Assembly: GCA_027943245.1 (NCBI GenBank)
Contig: JANDJZ010000226.1
Coordinates: 1 to 64,000 of the forward strand
Direction: 5' to 3'
Length of the DNA stretch: 64,000 nt
Origin: Acanthamoeba sp. SK_2022b
Taxonomy: Eukaryota > Discosea > Longamoebia > Acanthamoebidae
Below, one piece after another: positions 43,247 through 55,456 of this stretch. Within the stretch, counting starts at the first letter, position 1, and the number at the start of each line of letters is the position of its first letter. A program made the position numbers and the translations under genes. The notes beneath the pieces were generated by a model that was not told where the DNA came from, made no database searches, and saw only the letters and a program-made list of their open reading frames with translations.

Positions 43247-46200
43247 ATGGAACAGGTGGAGACAGGTCACGCGTCGCAACGACACGCAGGAGGCCCAAGA
43301 GAGAACCGCAGAGGAAATAATCGTGTGCGTTACACCGAAAAGGTCTTCGTGCCAAAGAATAGGAATCACAATCCTCAGGCCAGTTCGACATCTGACCCCT
43401 TAGTAGCTTCGATTGCATCATCGTCTTCTTTCGATAATCCCCTCGACCACGTGCCACTTCCTCCGCCTCACGTTATCGACCCGTCCATTCGTGCCGAGCT
43501 GCAAACTGGCATCACGCAGCAGGCCTCGAGGCGGAACGAAAACGGCAGAGCGCACCGAGGGCCGCGTCGTGGTGGCCATGCCCAACAGGAGCGAGCTGTT
43601 GAGGAAGTAGGAGCAACCCACGATTTCGGTGAGCCTCCACGACGAGGCCGTAGAGATGGCCAGCGAAACCAACGCAGCCGGGGCCGACGGGATTCTCCTT
43701 CTCATGTCGACGACGACTTCCAGCCAGCGCACGAGCGCGACACCATTGGCAGCGGTGATGCAGGCACCAGAGGCCCTGTGCCGAGGAGGGACGCTAGAGG
43801 AGACGAGAGGAGGACGGAGGCTCCGCGTAGAAACGGTGGCAACGACCGTCAGGACCGCAGCCAGCGAGGAGAGCGACGCACCGACCGAGGTCAGCAGAGA
43901 GGAGGCAGGCGAGACAAGAAGGATCAGCCCCGTCATCACGACAGCTATGCCCACGCCCATGCCCGCGTGGTACCAACCACTGCCGCTCACGGCGAGATGA
44001 CCGACCTGGCTGAGGAGCTGCTGACGGGCCTGCTCAACGATTCGTACGAGTGCATGATCTGCATGAACAACATCCGACGGCGCCAGTCGATCTGGCACTG
44101 CGAGGAGTGCTACGCGCTTTTCCACCTGGATTGCATTTCCAAGTGGAGCAAGAACTCGCTCGAGGAGGCTCGGCAGGTCCCCCAGGGCATCCTCCCACAG
44201 AAGCCGCCTGCCGACGGATGGCGCTGCCCGCACTGCAACAAGACTCATCGGGAACGCGAGGGCCCGCCCGTATCGCGGTGCTTCTGCGGCAAGTACACCA
44301 ACCCCGAGTTCAACCCTTACATCACCCCCCACAGCTGCGGCGACCTCTGTGGCCGCATGCGCGCTGGCACCGACTGTCCGCACCCGTGTAACCTGTATGC
44401 CTCACTTCCCTCCTTTGTCCTTCCGGATATTCTGCCGCAGGCTCTCACCGAGTTCTCCTTTCTCTCTCTCTCTCTCTCTCTTGTCACAGGCCATGCCATC
44501 CTGGTCCCTGCCCTCCCTGTTCGGCCACGGGGCCGGTAAAGTACTGCTGGTGCGGAAACGAAGAGTATCGCACTCGTTGCGGCGAAACCGATCCCGGCCG
44601 AAGCTGCGGCGAGCTGTGCGACAGGCCGCTCAACTGCAGGAAGCACAGGTGCGAAGAGCCCTGCCATCCCGGGTCGTGCCAGAAGTGCACCAAGCAGCTG
44701 CCGATGAAGTGCTACTGCGGCAAGGTCGAGGAGAACCGCACGTGTGGCACCGAAGTCGAGGACAAGGCGAGCGGCGAGACGAGGCACTTCTCGTGCGGCG
44801 CTGTGTGCGGTCAGACGCTGGCCTGCGGCAATCACGCCTGCCAGCGCGTGTGCCATACCGGCCCGTGCGACGAGTGCGCGCTGCTCCCCAAGAACGTCAA
44901 GAAGTGCGCGTGCGGCAAGACCGACATCCTGTTCCTCGCCGCCCCGCGCACGAGCTGCCTCGACCCGATCCCCACCTGCACCAAGAAGTGCGAAAAGAAG
45001 CTCCACTGCGGGGTACACTCGTGCGCCAAGAACTGCCACGTTGGCGACTGCCCTCCCTGCAAAGGAACCGTCGACATGCCCTGCCGCTGCAGGCTCAACA
45101 CCAAGCGGATCCCCTGCCTGCAGGCCTTCCCGCTCAAGACCAAGGGTTCGAGCGACGGCGACAAGGCTCCCGCGGTGGTGCTCTGTGACGTGGCCTGCAG
45201 CGTAACTCGTTCCTGCGGCCGACATCGTTGCAACGCCAAGTGCTGCACGTCGGCCGGTGACCCTCTCGCCGACGAGCACATCTGCAAGATCCCCTGCAAC
45301 AAGCCGCTCAAGTGCGGGAAGCACCGCTGTGGGGTATGCTTCTCTCTTTCACCGCCGCCGCTCTCGTGTCCCTTTCTTCGAGCGACTGACATCTCTTTCC
45401 TTGCACTCAACAGCGTTTGTGCCACAAGGGCCGTTGTCCGCCGTGCTTGGAGGCTTCATTCGATGAGCTTGCGTGCCACTGCGGAAAGACTGTCATGGCG
45501 CCGCCCATCCCGTGCAGCACGCAGCCGCCCGAATGCAACCATCCGTGTGTGCGCCCTTCGCCGTGCGGACACGCTCTGCCCTACCACGCCTGCCACAGGG
45601 ACAATGAACCCTGCCCGCCCTGCACGGTATCTTCATCCTTCAGCTTCACGGCATCTTCACCTTCGAACCGCGAAACTCACCCACCCACCACTCGTGTTTT
45701 TTGTGTCTTTTGCGTCACAGGTCCTCGTTGAGAAGTGGTGCATGGGCAACCACGAGCTGCGCAGCCACGTGCCGTGCCATGTGAAGGACGTCTCATGCGG
45801 CAGCCCCTGCGGGAAGCCCATGCCCTGCGGACAGCACAAGTGCGCTCGAATTTGCCATAGGGCGCCCTGCGTCGTGCCCAAGGAGCCCGAGACCGCCGCG
45901 ACCAACAACGCCAAGGGCAAAACCAAGAAGGGCAAGAAGGACAAGGAGAAGGACGAACCCGCGTGGGAAGAGCCCGACGAGAAGCAGCCCGACGCGGAGC
46001 CCGAGCTCATCTCGTGCGGACAGAAGTGCGGTCGGCCTCTCAAGCACTGCGCCCACAACTGTCTTGCCCCGTGCCACCCGGGCCAGCCCTGCCCCGTGGC
46101 GCAATGCCGCCAGATGGTCCGCATCACGTGCCCGTGCAAGCGTCGCTCGATGGAGGTGCTGTGCCTCCGCGGTGGGCCAGCGGCCGAGGACGAGCCCGGC

Positions 46201-47457
46201 AAGGAGAAGGAGGAAGACGACTTTGACCCCTCGCAGCGCGAGGACAAGCGACAGCTCTCATGCGACGAGATGTGTGAACGCGAGAAGCGCAACCAGCGGA
46301 TCGACGAGGCCTTCAACGCCGCCGGCCCCAAGGAGAAGGAGGCGCCCGTGTTCACCGAAGAGCTGCTCGCTGCTGCCCGAGGCAACACCGTCAAGTTCGT
46401 GCAGAAGGTGGAGGAGGAGTTCAAAAAGCTCATCCTCTCGCCCAGCGGCATCCGCCACTCGTTCCCGCCGATGAAGGTGCTCCAGCGCGCCCTCATCCAC
46501 GAGCTCGCGCGCTGGTACCGCCTCGACGCCATCTCCTACGACCCCGAGCCGCTCAGGAACGTGGTCGTCATGAAGAAGGGCGACTCGCGCATCCCGCCTT
46601 ACGCCCTGCTCTCGACTCTGATGGCGTCCGGCCGCCTGCCCAAGGTGGCCACCGCCGCCCCCGCGCTCGGGTCGGCGTTCGACATGGACATCGGCGATGC
46701 CACGGACTGCGTGCTTCAGATCTACAACCTGTCCCCGATCATCACCACCGAGCACCTGGCCACCTTCCTCTCCCGATTCTCCGGCGAGTATGTCCTCAAG
46801 TGGCTCGACGACGCCAACGCTCTCGCCATCTTCTCCAACGTACAGCAGTACCAGGCCGCCCTCTCCTCTCTCCAGACCGACGGCACCTTTAAGATCCGGC
46901 CCTACGAGGGCCCCAAGACCTCCTGGCTGAGATCGAGGACGATGGTGAAGGGAGAAAGCGCTTCTTCCTCCTCCACGTCGTCCTCCTCGGCCACCAAGGA
47001 CGCCACCAAGCCCGCGAAGAAGCCGACCGCCGACGCCGCCCCCGCCAAGCCTGGACTGCCGGCGCCCGCCTCCTTCGCCGCGCCCAATGCCTTCGCCGTC
47101 CTCCTGTCCTCGCCCGCCGTCGACGGGGTCGCTCCGGACGATGTTCCCAAGGACGACTCCTCTGCGGCCGCTCCTGCCGACTGGGAGGAGTTAGCCGATG
47201 ACGGCGCGACGCCGACCGATCACGCCCCTGCCTCCGCCGCCTCTGCTACCAGGCCGACGACCACGACACAGGCCTCCACTCCGAACGTGTGGAATGCGGT
47301 GGTGGCCTCCCACGCCGAGCCCGAGAAGGCACCGACGGCGGAGAGCCGTGAGGAGCGCACGGCCGCCACTAGCGCTCAGTGGCCGTGCGCCCACTGCACC
47401 TTCCTCAATCCGCCTTCGACTTCCCGGTGCGAGGTCTGCGAGAACACCCGCTTCTGA
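43247..47457 (+). CDS. NFX1: NFX1-type zinc-finger protein with RING/PHD, R3H and RanBP2 finger
   Basis: Transcription or RNA regulator, possible E3 ligase. Four exons: 43247-44394, 44490-45333, 45414-45626, 45721-47457. The N-terminus (residues 1-250) is Arg/Gly/Asn-rich. A RING/PHD-like module follows (YECMICMNNI, CEECYALFHLDCISKWSKN, GWRCPHCN), then CFCGK and at least eight NF-X1 fingers (for example CGNHACQRVCHTGPCDEC, CGKHRCGRLCHKGRCPPC, CMGNHELRSHVPCH). After the basic stretch KGKTKKGKKDKEKDE come an R3H domain (SFPPMKVLQRALIHELARWY, SYDPEPLRNVVVMKKG) and an RRM-like segment (VLQIYNLSPIITTEHLATFL). An Ala/Ser/Pro linker leads to a C-terminal RanBP2-type finger (WPCAHCTFLNPPSTSRCEVC). 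The order up to R3H is the classical NFX1 order; the last finger is not part of animal NFX1. Confidence 0.92.
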
Positions 47458-47607
47458 GGGCCGCTTGTGATCAAGTTGTGTACAAGCACACATGTCTTGT
47501 TGGTTATGCCTCCGACTACAACAGCCGCACACCTTGATTCAAAAAGAAAACCCAAAATAGCAATTTATTTTTCGAGCATACCCGTAGATTGGGCACAGCA
47601 GCGGGAG

Positions 47608-50600
47608 ATGAGAAATTTGGTGGTTCTCCAGGAGCTGCGTTCTCGATTGCCTGCTGCACATGGAGGTGATGCTTCCTTGGAAAAGCTTGCCGTAGATCCC
47701 TACCTGGGGATCATCTACGTAATCACCAGAGACAAGCATGTGATCGGCCTTGCACCGTTCAGTAATGAAGTACATAGATATTATTAGCACACATCTTTGG
47801 AGTGCAGTGCAAAGATTATGATCGGTTTTTTGTTTTTGATTCATTTAATCAACGGCAGGTTACCTTCACGGTGGACGTGAGCGACGTGATTCCTCCTGAT
47901 TCTGTGATCGTAGCGGCGCAATTCGTGCCCGACCTCGGCTCCGTTTGCTACGCCATGGCCACCGGCGAGCTGGTGGTGTTCAACGTGGAGACACAGGAGG
48001 TGCGCTCGCCTCTCTTTGCCGGCTGGCCCCTCGTCTGTCTCCCACCGAGCGCGCTGCAACGTGCAACACCAACACTCGCACACTGTCACAGGCCGAGTGC
48101 GTGGGCTTCATCGACTCAGAGATCCGCGGCATGTCGTGGAGTCCCGACTACGAGCTGATGATCCTCGTCACGGGCAACAGGACGATCCTCTCCATGACCC
48201 AGGAGTGGGAGATCGTCACCGAGGTGCCTCTGCAGGATGAACAGCAGGTCCGGTCCCCTCCCTGCTTGCTGCCTCTCAGAGCGATTCCCTCTGTCGCGCT
48301 GCTCGCCCGCACCTGCCTGCCTACTTGCTCATCATCATCATCATCATCTTCAGGCGCAGACAAAGGCTGTGGAGGATGGAACGCAGCTCGGCTTGCCCTC
48401 CCTGTCTTGGCGCGGAGATGGCAACTACTTCGTGATCAACAGCCTCGACGCTGATGGTGATACTCCCTGCCCTCGCCCACTCCACCCCCTCCCCCCTCAG
48501 TCGCGCTCATCGTTTATTATTTGGGGGAGGGGCAGGCGAGAGGCGGCTGCGCGTGTTCGATCGCTCTCTGGTCCTGGACTCCGTGAGCGCCGCCACCTCC
48601 AACCTGGAGGAGCACACCTGCTGGAGGTAAGCGTAGGGGGGGGGGGGGTCGAGCTCGGCCGACGCAGGGGTCTGGTGGGCGAGGCCACTCACCCGCATGC
48701 CATGCGCTATTCTCTTTACCGCTGCGCGCACAGGCCTTCGGGGAGCAGCATCGCGTGTTCGCAGCAGAAGCCCAACAAGCACGACGTCATCTTCTTTGAA
48801 AGGAATGGCTTGCGCCTGGACCGGTGCGTGGGGCCGTGGAAAGGGGGGGGGGGGGACCACATGCCGGTCTCGGTTTGGCTTCCGGCAGCTCACCTCGCCG
48901 TATCGTGTGAACGGCATCGTGCACGGTGCGCGTACGCAGGATGGACTTCACGCTCCGGGACGAGGCCAAGGTCATCGCCATGCAGTGGAACTCCAACTCG
49001 GACATCCTCGCGGTCGGCCTGCAGCTCCTGGCGTCGAGCAGGGAACAAAAGGTGACGCGTCGCGATCCCACTCAGTAGTCAGGCCCAAGCGAACCAACAA
49101 ACGATGGCCGTCCCTCCCCTGTCTAGACGCCACCATTCACCCAACGTTCTCTCTCTCTCTCTCTCTCTCTCGTTTCGATTTCTGCAGAAGGCGACGACAG
49201 TCGTGCAGCTCTATTCGTTCTCCAACTACCACTGGTACATGAAGCAGGAGTTCAAGTACCACGATTGGGAGCTCGCCGATCTGCTCTGGGACTCGGAGAA
49301 CCCCATGAACCTCACCGTCATCTGTCGGTACCAGCTCCCTCCCTCCCTCTCTTTCCTCGCCGAACGAGCCAACGTCGAAACGGCCGGTCTGGTCTGCAGG
49401 TCCGGGCATCTCATGCGCTACAACCTGTGCTGGGATCCGACGATCAGCGATGGCAACGCTCTCACCAACGAATCCGTTGCCGCCGTTGTCGATGGAGGTG
49501 ACCCTTCTCCTTGCTGACCCCCCCCCCGCGCTCTGCCCGCCCTTACAGAGCGAACATTCTCTCTCTCTCTCCCCCCCACTTTCGATCGCGCCCACAGCTT
49601 CGGTGCTGTTGACGCCCTTCAAGCGAGTTGTGCTGCCTCCGCCCATGTACTCGACCCGGCTCGACTGCCCGGCCAACGTGTCCTCGGTCTCGTTCGCGCC
49701 CCACTCGTACGACATCGGCGTGCTGCTTGCCGACAACACCGTCGCCCTCTGGGCACCCTTCGACACCACATCGCAGGTGGGACACGACGCCCCCCCCCCT
49801 CGCTCTCTGACGAGGCTAACCGCGTGGCTCCAATTGGATACAGCGGCCTCCCTTCAAGACGGCGCCTGGCCTTCGGGCAGTCCTGCCGCTCGCCAGCGAG
49901 AACGAGGAGAAGACCGGCATTTCCGCGCTGAGCGGCCTGAGGCAGCTCAACTGGGTCGATGCCAACACTCTGCTGGTCGTGGAGAGCGTGACCGGTGGCA
50001 AGATCGTCGACTACGTCGTGCAGGTCCAGTTCGAGGTCAAAGAGGGTATGCGGCACGCCGCGGCGTGGTTGCACACCGAGTCGTGAAGAGGCTGGCCTCT
50101 CCCGTGCCGTGCTCTCGCTGACGCGTCGCAATGGCTGGCGCAGGCAAGGCCGAGGTGACCAAGAGCCACCGCACGCCGGTCGACGGACGGCTCGTGCGCC
50201 TGTTCCACAACAAGGACACCAAGCGCGTGTTTGTCCAAGTCGACGACGGCAGCGTGCTCGAGTACATCACCGGTACCGCCCCACCCTCGACGGCGTTGTC
50301 CCTTACGAGCGCGCACGCCTCCTCTCCCTCATCGCCGTGGCGGCGCTCACCAAGACTCGGCGGCCACGGCAGACGAGGGGATGCCGATCCTCGAAGACCA
50401 GGTGTTCCAGTTCAAGGGCCCGGGCGGACAGACCACCGTCTGCCCGTGGGTGGCCACGGCCGTGATCGCTGGCAAGGTTGGCCAGCCCCTCCCCCCCTCT
50501 TCCTCCTCTGTCCCGCTCACCCCGCAGTTCACTCACCCGCAAATGTCGCGTGTGTTGCGTGTCGTTGAAGGAATCGTTCATCGGGCTGAACGACAGGTCG

Positions 50601-52337
50601 AAGCTGTTCCTCGACGAGCACCTTCTGTCCTCCGAGTGCAACTCGTTTGCCCTGCACGCCAAGTTCCTCTGCTTCGCCACCCTCGGGCACAAGATGCGCT
50701 TCGTCTCGCTCTCCGAGCCCTATCGGCGTACGCCCCCCCCCGACCTTGTCCAGTCTCCTCTCCCTCTCCGAGGCGTGGACGTGTCTACGGCTGACGCCGA
50801 CGTCCACGATGCAGCGGGGTCGCTGGAGGTCAGCTCGGCACAGGCCTACGACGACACCGTCCGCGAGCTGGAGCGTGGTTCTGTGATCGTGTGCGTGTGC
50901 CCCAACGACATCAAGGTCGTGTTGCAGGTACAGCCCGCCTCCTCGGTCGTGCATGAATGCGTTGTCACCTAACCTCTCTCTCTCTCTCTTGCTGTTCCCT
51001 TGCCTCCTCTCTCGCTCGCCGAAAGATGCCTCGCGGCAACCTGGAGGGCATCTTCCCGCGCATGCTCTCCCTGTCCGTCGTGAAGGACCTGCTCGACCGA
51101 CACGAGTACCGCACCGCGTTTACGCTGATGCGCAACCACCGGATCGACCTCAACCTCTTCCACGACCACAACCCCCAGGACTTCCTCTCGGTATCCCTCA
51201 TCATCACCAGCATCTCTCTCCCCTCTCTCCTCCCTCATGCGTGTGGAACGCCCAAATCCCTCACATCACGCCTACACCTTTCTCTCTCTCTGTGTGTGTG
51301 TGTGTCTGTCTGTCTCTCGTTTTATTTCTTCGTGCACTGTGTTGCAGCGTGTGGAGGAGTTCATCAAGCAGGTCGACCGCGTCGATTTCCTGAACCTGTT
51401 CCTTTCGTCCCTGAGCGACGAAGACGTCACCACCACGCTCTTTGCCACCATGTACAAAACGGAGCGAGCGTCGGAGGACAGCCCCGCCGCCCCCGCGAGC
51501 GCCAGGGCCTCCAAAGGTGACTCTCCCTCCCTCCCTCTCTTTCTTGACTTGCGCGCGCGTGCGGTGTGGTGATTGTCACAAGTCGACTTGGGATTGGCTC
51601 GAGCTGACGCGGCGGCCTTTGCTCGTGCGCAGCGAGGTCGAGCACCAAGGTGAACACGATCTGCGACGCCATGCGCGATGCGTTGACGAGAGTGAACGCC
51701 AAGAAGTACCTCCTGTCCATCCTCACCTCCTACGTGAAGAAGGTCCCGCCAGCGCTCGAGGAGGCCCTGCTCATGATCCGCGACCTGCGCAGTACGCGTC
51801 TACCCCCCCCTACAGGGCCGGGTCCCCTTGGAACGCTCACGCTCTCTTGACTCACGCACGTGTCACAGACCAGCAGCCCGCCGAGGTCATCGACCCGTTT
51901 GCCGAGGAGGACGGGGAGAAGGGCCACAAGGAGAAGAACCCCGCCGAGGAGGCCATGAAGTACATCGTGTACGCGTGCTCGCCTCTCGCCGTCACCACCA
52001 CCACCTTGAAGGTTAAGTGCCAGGAGTGGCTCATCTCGAGAGAGGGGCGATGGTGATTGGGGGGGACGGGGGGGGGGCTTTGTGCATCTGCAGGTTCTTG
52101 GTGGACGTGAACGACCTGTACAACGTGGCCCTGGGCATGTACGACTTTGACCTGGTCATGATGGTCGCCCAGCAGTCGCAGAAGGACCCGAAGGAGTACC
52201 TGCCCTTCCTGCAGCAGCTCCAGGGCATGCCCAAGTACGTCCAGCGCTACACGATCGACGAGTTCCTGGGCCGGCACGAGAAGGCCCTCGAGAACCTCAG
52301 GTGCGCTCCCTGCATGCCCACTCCTCCCCCTCTGTCC

Positions 52338-52432
<95 letters not shown>

Positions 52433-54261
52433 CATTGCACACATCGTGCACGCAGCCAAGCGGATGAGAGCCACTTCCCCGAGTGCATCGAGCTGATGAA
52501 GAAGCAGAAGCTGTACCGGCTCGCGATGGAGCTCTTCAAGCACGACAGGGAGAAGCACAAGCAGGTGCTCTACCACTACGCCAAGTACCTCGTCTTCAGG
52601 GAGCGACACCACGAAGCGGGCCTCAGTACGCCTCTCCCTCCCCCACTTCCCCCTTTCTGCGCGCGCATGCGCGTGACAAGCGCGTGGTGCTGCTGCGTGT
52701 GTGCGCAGTCTTCAAGCAGATCGGGGACCTGGACAACGCGGTGGAGGCCTTCAAGAATGCGGTGAGCTGGCAGCTCATGCTCGCCACCTGCCAGGAGCTG
52801 GACTACTCCGAGTACGACCTGCAAACGGCCGCCCAGGAGATGGCCGACCTGCTCGCCAACCTCTCCCGCTACCGCGAAGTGCGCCTCCTCTCCCTCTCCC
52901 TCTCCCTCTCCCTCTCCCTCTCCCTCTCCCTTCCATTCGTTTTGCCTGGGTGTATGCTGAGCCCCCTTTGGCCCATCGCTGGTGCACCATCTATGCAGGC
53001 CGCCATCGTCTATGAGCGATACGCCGATGACCCGGAGACGGCCATCGTGACGCTGATCGACGGGGGTTGCTTCACCGAAGCATTGAGGTGACGCTCTCCG
53101 CAACTGTATATTTATTTATTTATTTAAATTAATTTGTTTTGCGCGCGTGTGCTGGACTCACACGTGTGTCCTGTGTTCGTCAGGCTCTGCCACCACCACA
53201 AGCGGAAGGACTTGATCGAGACGCATCTGCAGCCCGCTTGCCTGGAGCAGTGCGAGAAGTGGAAGAAGAAGATCGAAAAGAAGCACAAGCGGTTCCAGCG
53301 ACACATGGAGCGCTTGCCCATCGCCCGCGGCATCATGCGAGCCAAGATGCAGGACGCCGAGACCTATGGCGGTTTGTCCTCCTCCTCCTCTCACACACTC
53401 TTATGTCACGTGAGTGTCCCGCACGTTGTTGTGTTGTTGACTGCCAACCTCTCTCTCTCTCTCCCCCCCCAAAGGACCTGACGAAGCCGACGAAGTTGCC
53501 AGCATGGCGTCGGAGGTGTCCATCTCCAGCAGCGTGTCGTCCCACGTCTCCAGCGTCACGGGTACTCGAAGGCTCTCGCTTGCCTTTGATTGAGAGAGGG
53601 AAAGAGGGGGGGGGGTCGATGCTGAGCGATCGGGCCCATGCAGGGGCGTCGTCTCGCAGCGCATATGATTCGGTGGTGAGCGAGGGCGGTACGCGCAAGC
53701 GGGTGCGGCGACCCGGCACGAAGCGGGTCACGGGCAAGGAGGGCTCGCCTCGCGAGGAGGAGTGGCTCGTCACCACCATGCGCGGCCTCGTCCCCTCGGA
53801 CAAACTCCTCAGTGCGCGCTCCCTCCCCCTTCTTGTTTAGCCAAAGGAGCTGTTGATGTCGGTGTTGACGTCTATTTGTCGATGGCGTTGGTGGTCCACT
53901 GTATAGCCGATATGAAGGAGCTGTTGGATACTCTGGTCCTGTTCGGACACATGACGGAGGCCAAGGAGCTGCACGCCGCCCTCGCCGCCCTGGTTGCCCT
54001 CATCAACTCGGCCGCGGATATGCTGGACGACGCCGAGTGCCTCTACGTTCAGAGGCGAAAGGCCCGCGCCGCCCGCAAGGTTCGTTTGCAAACCTCCACA
54101 ATCTGTGCTGTAATTACTCCCTTTTTGACTGACGTTGGCGGGGAATGCAGGCCGCAGGGTTGCCCCTGGGCGAAGAAGACGAGGAGGAGGTTCATACGAA
54201 GGAAGAGCCCAAGAAGCTCATCAAGAACCTCGAGTGGGACCTCTCCCTGCTGGCTGAGTAA
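47608..54261 (+). CDS. ELP1: Elongator complex protein 1 (ELP1/IKAP)
   Basis: Scaffold of Elongator, which modifies wobble uridines of tRNAs (cm5U derivatives). The start [14 protein letters not shown] matches the conserved MRNL start. About 27 exons; the first are 47608-47769 and from 47859. The N-terminal half carries the two WD40 propellers ([65 protein letters not shown]). The C-terminal half is TPR-like ([52 protein letters not shown] repeats). A basic patch [13 protein letters not shown] before [10 protein letters not shown] corresponds to the tRNA-binding basic region. The ending [16 protein letters not shown] resembles the conserved 'W.LSLL' C-terminus. Several introns carry CT and CA repeats. 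The full length is consistent with an intact gene. Confidence 0.95.
52344..52431 (+). repeat. (CT)n then (CA)n tract in ELP1 intron
   Basis: A CT run (to about 52371) passes directly into about 30 CA units, close to the 3' splice site of this intron. Confidence 0.95.
52886..52931 (+). repeat. (CTCTCC)n hexamer tract in ELP1 intron
   Basis: Seven or so near-perfect CTCTCC units immediately downstream of the exon that ends ANLSRYRE. Confidence 0.9.
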
Positions 54262-54435
54262 GGGAAGCTCTTTGTTCTGCAAGCTCTTTGTGCAAACCCG
54301 AAGCATTTCCTTTTATTTTCTGCGTTCCGTTTCTGTTTCTTTAGTTTTCTTTATTACCTAATGCGTGTGGGCAACGTTTGTGGTGGCAATCCGCTCACAA
54401 GGGGGCAGCCCACAATCAGCGCTCCCGAAGGGACC

Positions 54436-54443
54436 TATAAAAG
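54436..54443 (+). promoter_or_regulatory. Canonical TATA box
   Basis: TATAAAAG in the context GGACCTATAAAAGGGC, about 70 bases upstream of the ATG at 54509. It is the clearest TATA element noticed in the window. Confidence 0.5.
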
Positions 54444-54508
54444 GGCTTGGGTGTCAACCGGTCAGTTGCTTGTGACCGCCTGGCAAGTCGCCTCCCAAAT
54501 GATAGAGG

Positions 54509-54646
54509 ATGGCTGACTCGGACGGCGCACCGCCCTTGCGCCAAAGACGTAAGTCGCAAGAAGCCTCCATCTCTCGTACGAGTAGCAGAGAGAGGCCAGC
54601 AACAACCTCAAAGAACAAACTGATCGGTCCTCCCTCAACGAGATAG
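54509..54646 (+). CDS. Short ORF or orphan first exon, unknown function
   Basis: A 45-codon frame begins MADSDGAPPLRQRRKSQE and ends at a TAG at 54644-54646. It follows the TATA box at 54436. A full consensus donor (GTAAGT, from 54550) lies after codon 13, so the real product may be only a first exon; yet no downstream plus-strand exon is recognisable before the minus-strand LYR gene ends at 54862. The peptide is rich in Arg, Ser and Thr and matches nothing I know. It could be a small gene, a noncoding transcript, or the remnant of a gene whose rest was lost. Confidence 0.3.
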   Translation: MADSDGAPPLRQRRKSQEASISRTSSRERPATTSKNKLIGPPSTR

Positions 54647-54861
54647 CCCCTTTTCTGACGTCAGCGCCTTAGGTGCCTATTCAGCCAACATGGTTCTTCA
54701 TGTTGATCACCTGCTGCGATGGCGAACCCCCTCCAACAGAACAGGCCCAGAGGTCATGGGCCACGAAGTGGCCAGGTGCGAGGTCTCAGGTGGCACCTGG
54801 GCGCCTCTTCGTGATATCCCTTGGTGCCAGGATGTAGTATGGGCCAACACATGCTCACCGC

Positions 54862-55391
54862 TCAACTGTTCTCTCCATCTTCCTCCTTCTTCTTGAGCAG
54901 AGTCTCCCTGACGTCCTTCGGGAGCACGTCCGGATCGTCGTGGCCTGTCCCCAACGAAAAGAGCGCATTAAGAAACCATAAATGAATAAATGAACGAAAA
55001 CAAATGAAAGCAAAACAATTTACCTGGTGGGGGCTGGAAAGCTCTGTTGGCCTCGGCGTCCCAATCCGTGTTGAACATCTTGGTGAGATGGGCAGCCTGA
55101 ATCTCTACCGAATCGAGGTTGGTGTCGCCCACAATGAGGTACAGGTCGATCTCCTTCTCATCAGTGAGGTCCTTATACTTCCTAAAGTCCCGCTGTGTTT
55201 TGGCCTTGACCCATCCTACGCGATTGGCGGTTGGCATCTTCTCTGCTGCCTGCACAAAGATTACCGGAAAATTCGATGCATCGCACAACAAAACAAGCTT
55301 TGGCAAACCGTGTGCATACCCTGAACAGCTTTTTGTACAGTCGCAGGACCTCAGCTCGCCTCGGATTGACGAAGGGTGTGGTGGAGTTCAT
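54862..55391 (-). CDS. LYR-motif (Complex1_LYR) small protein
   Basis: Three exons: 55391-55320, 55249-55024, 54944-54862, giving 126 residues. The start MNSTTPFVNPRRAEVLRLYK contains the L-Y-[RK] motif (RLYKKLFR), followed by AAEKMPTANRVGWVKAKTQR and DFRKYKDLTDEKEIDLYL, the 'F+....L.D...I...' pattern of the family. LYR proteins bind the mitochondrial acyl carrier protein and help assemble respiratory complexes or iron-sulfur clusters. Which member (LYRM1, 2, 4, 9 ...) cannot be decided. The C-terminus is charged (LLKKKEEDGENS). The arrestin-like gene ends 65 bases upstream on the same strand. Confidence 0.72.
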
Positions 55392-55456
55392 GCTGCTGGC
55401 TCTGCGCTTTGCAGTTTGTTTTTATTATTAATTTTTATCTTGCACTTTCTTGTTGG

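Noticed and set aside
43418..44383. 321-codon minus-strand ORF opposite the NFX1-like gene
   Set aside because: It is antisense to conserved RING and Arg-rich coding sequence; it is a by-product of GC-rich codon use and shows no domain.
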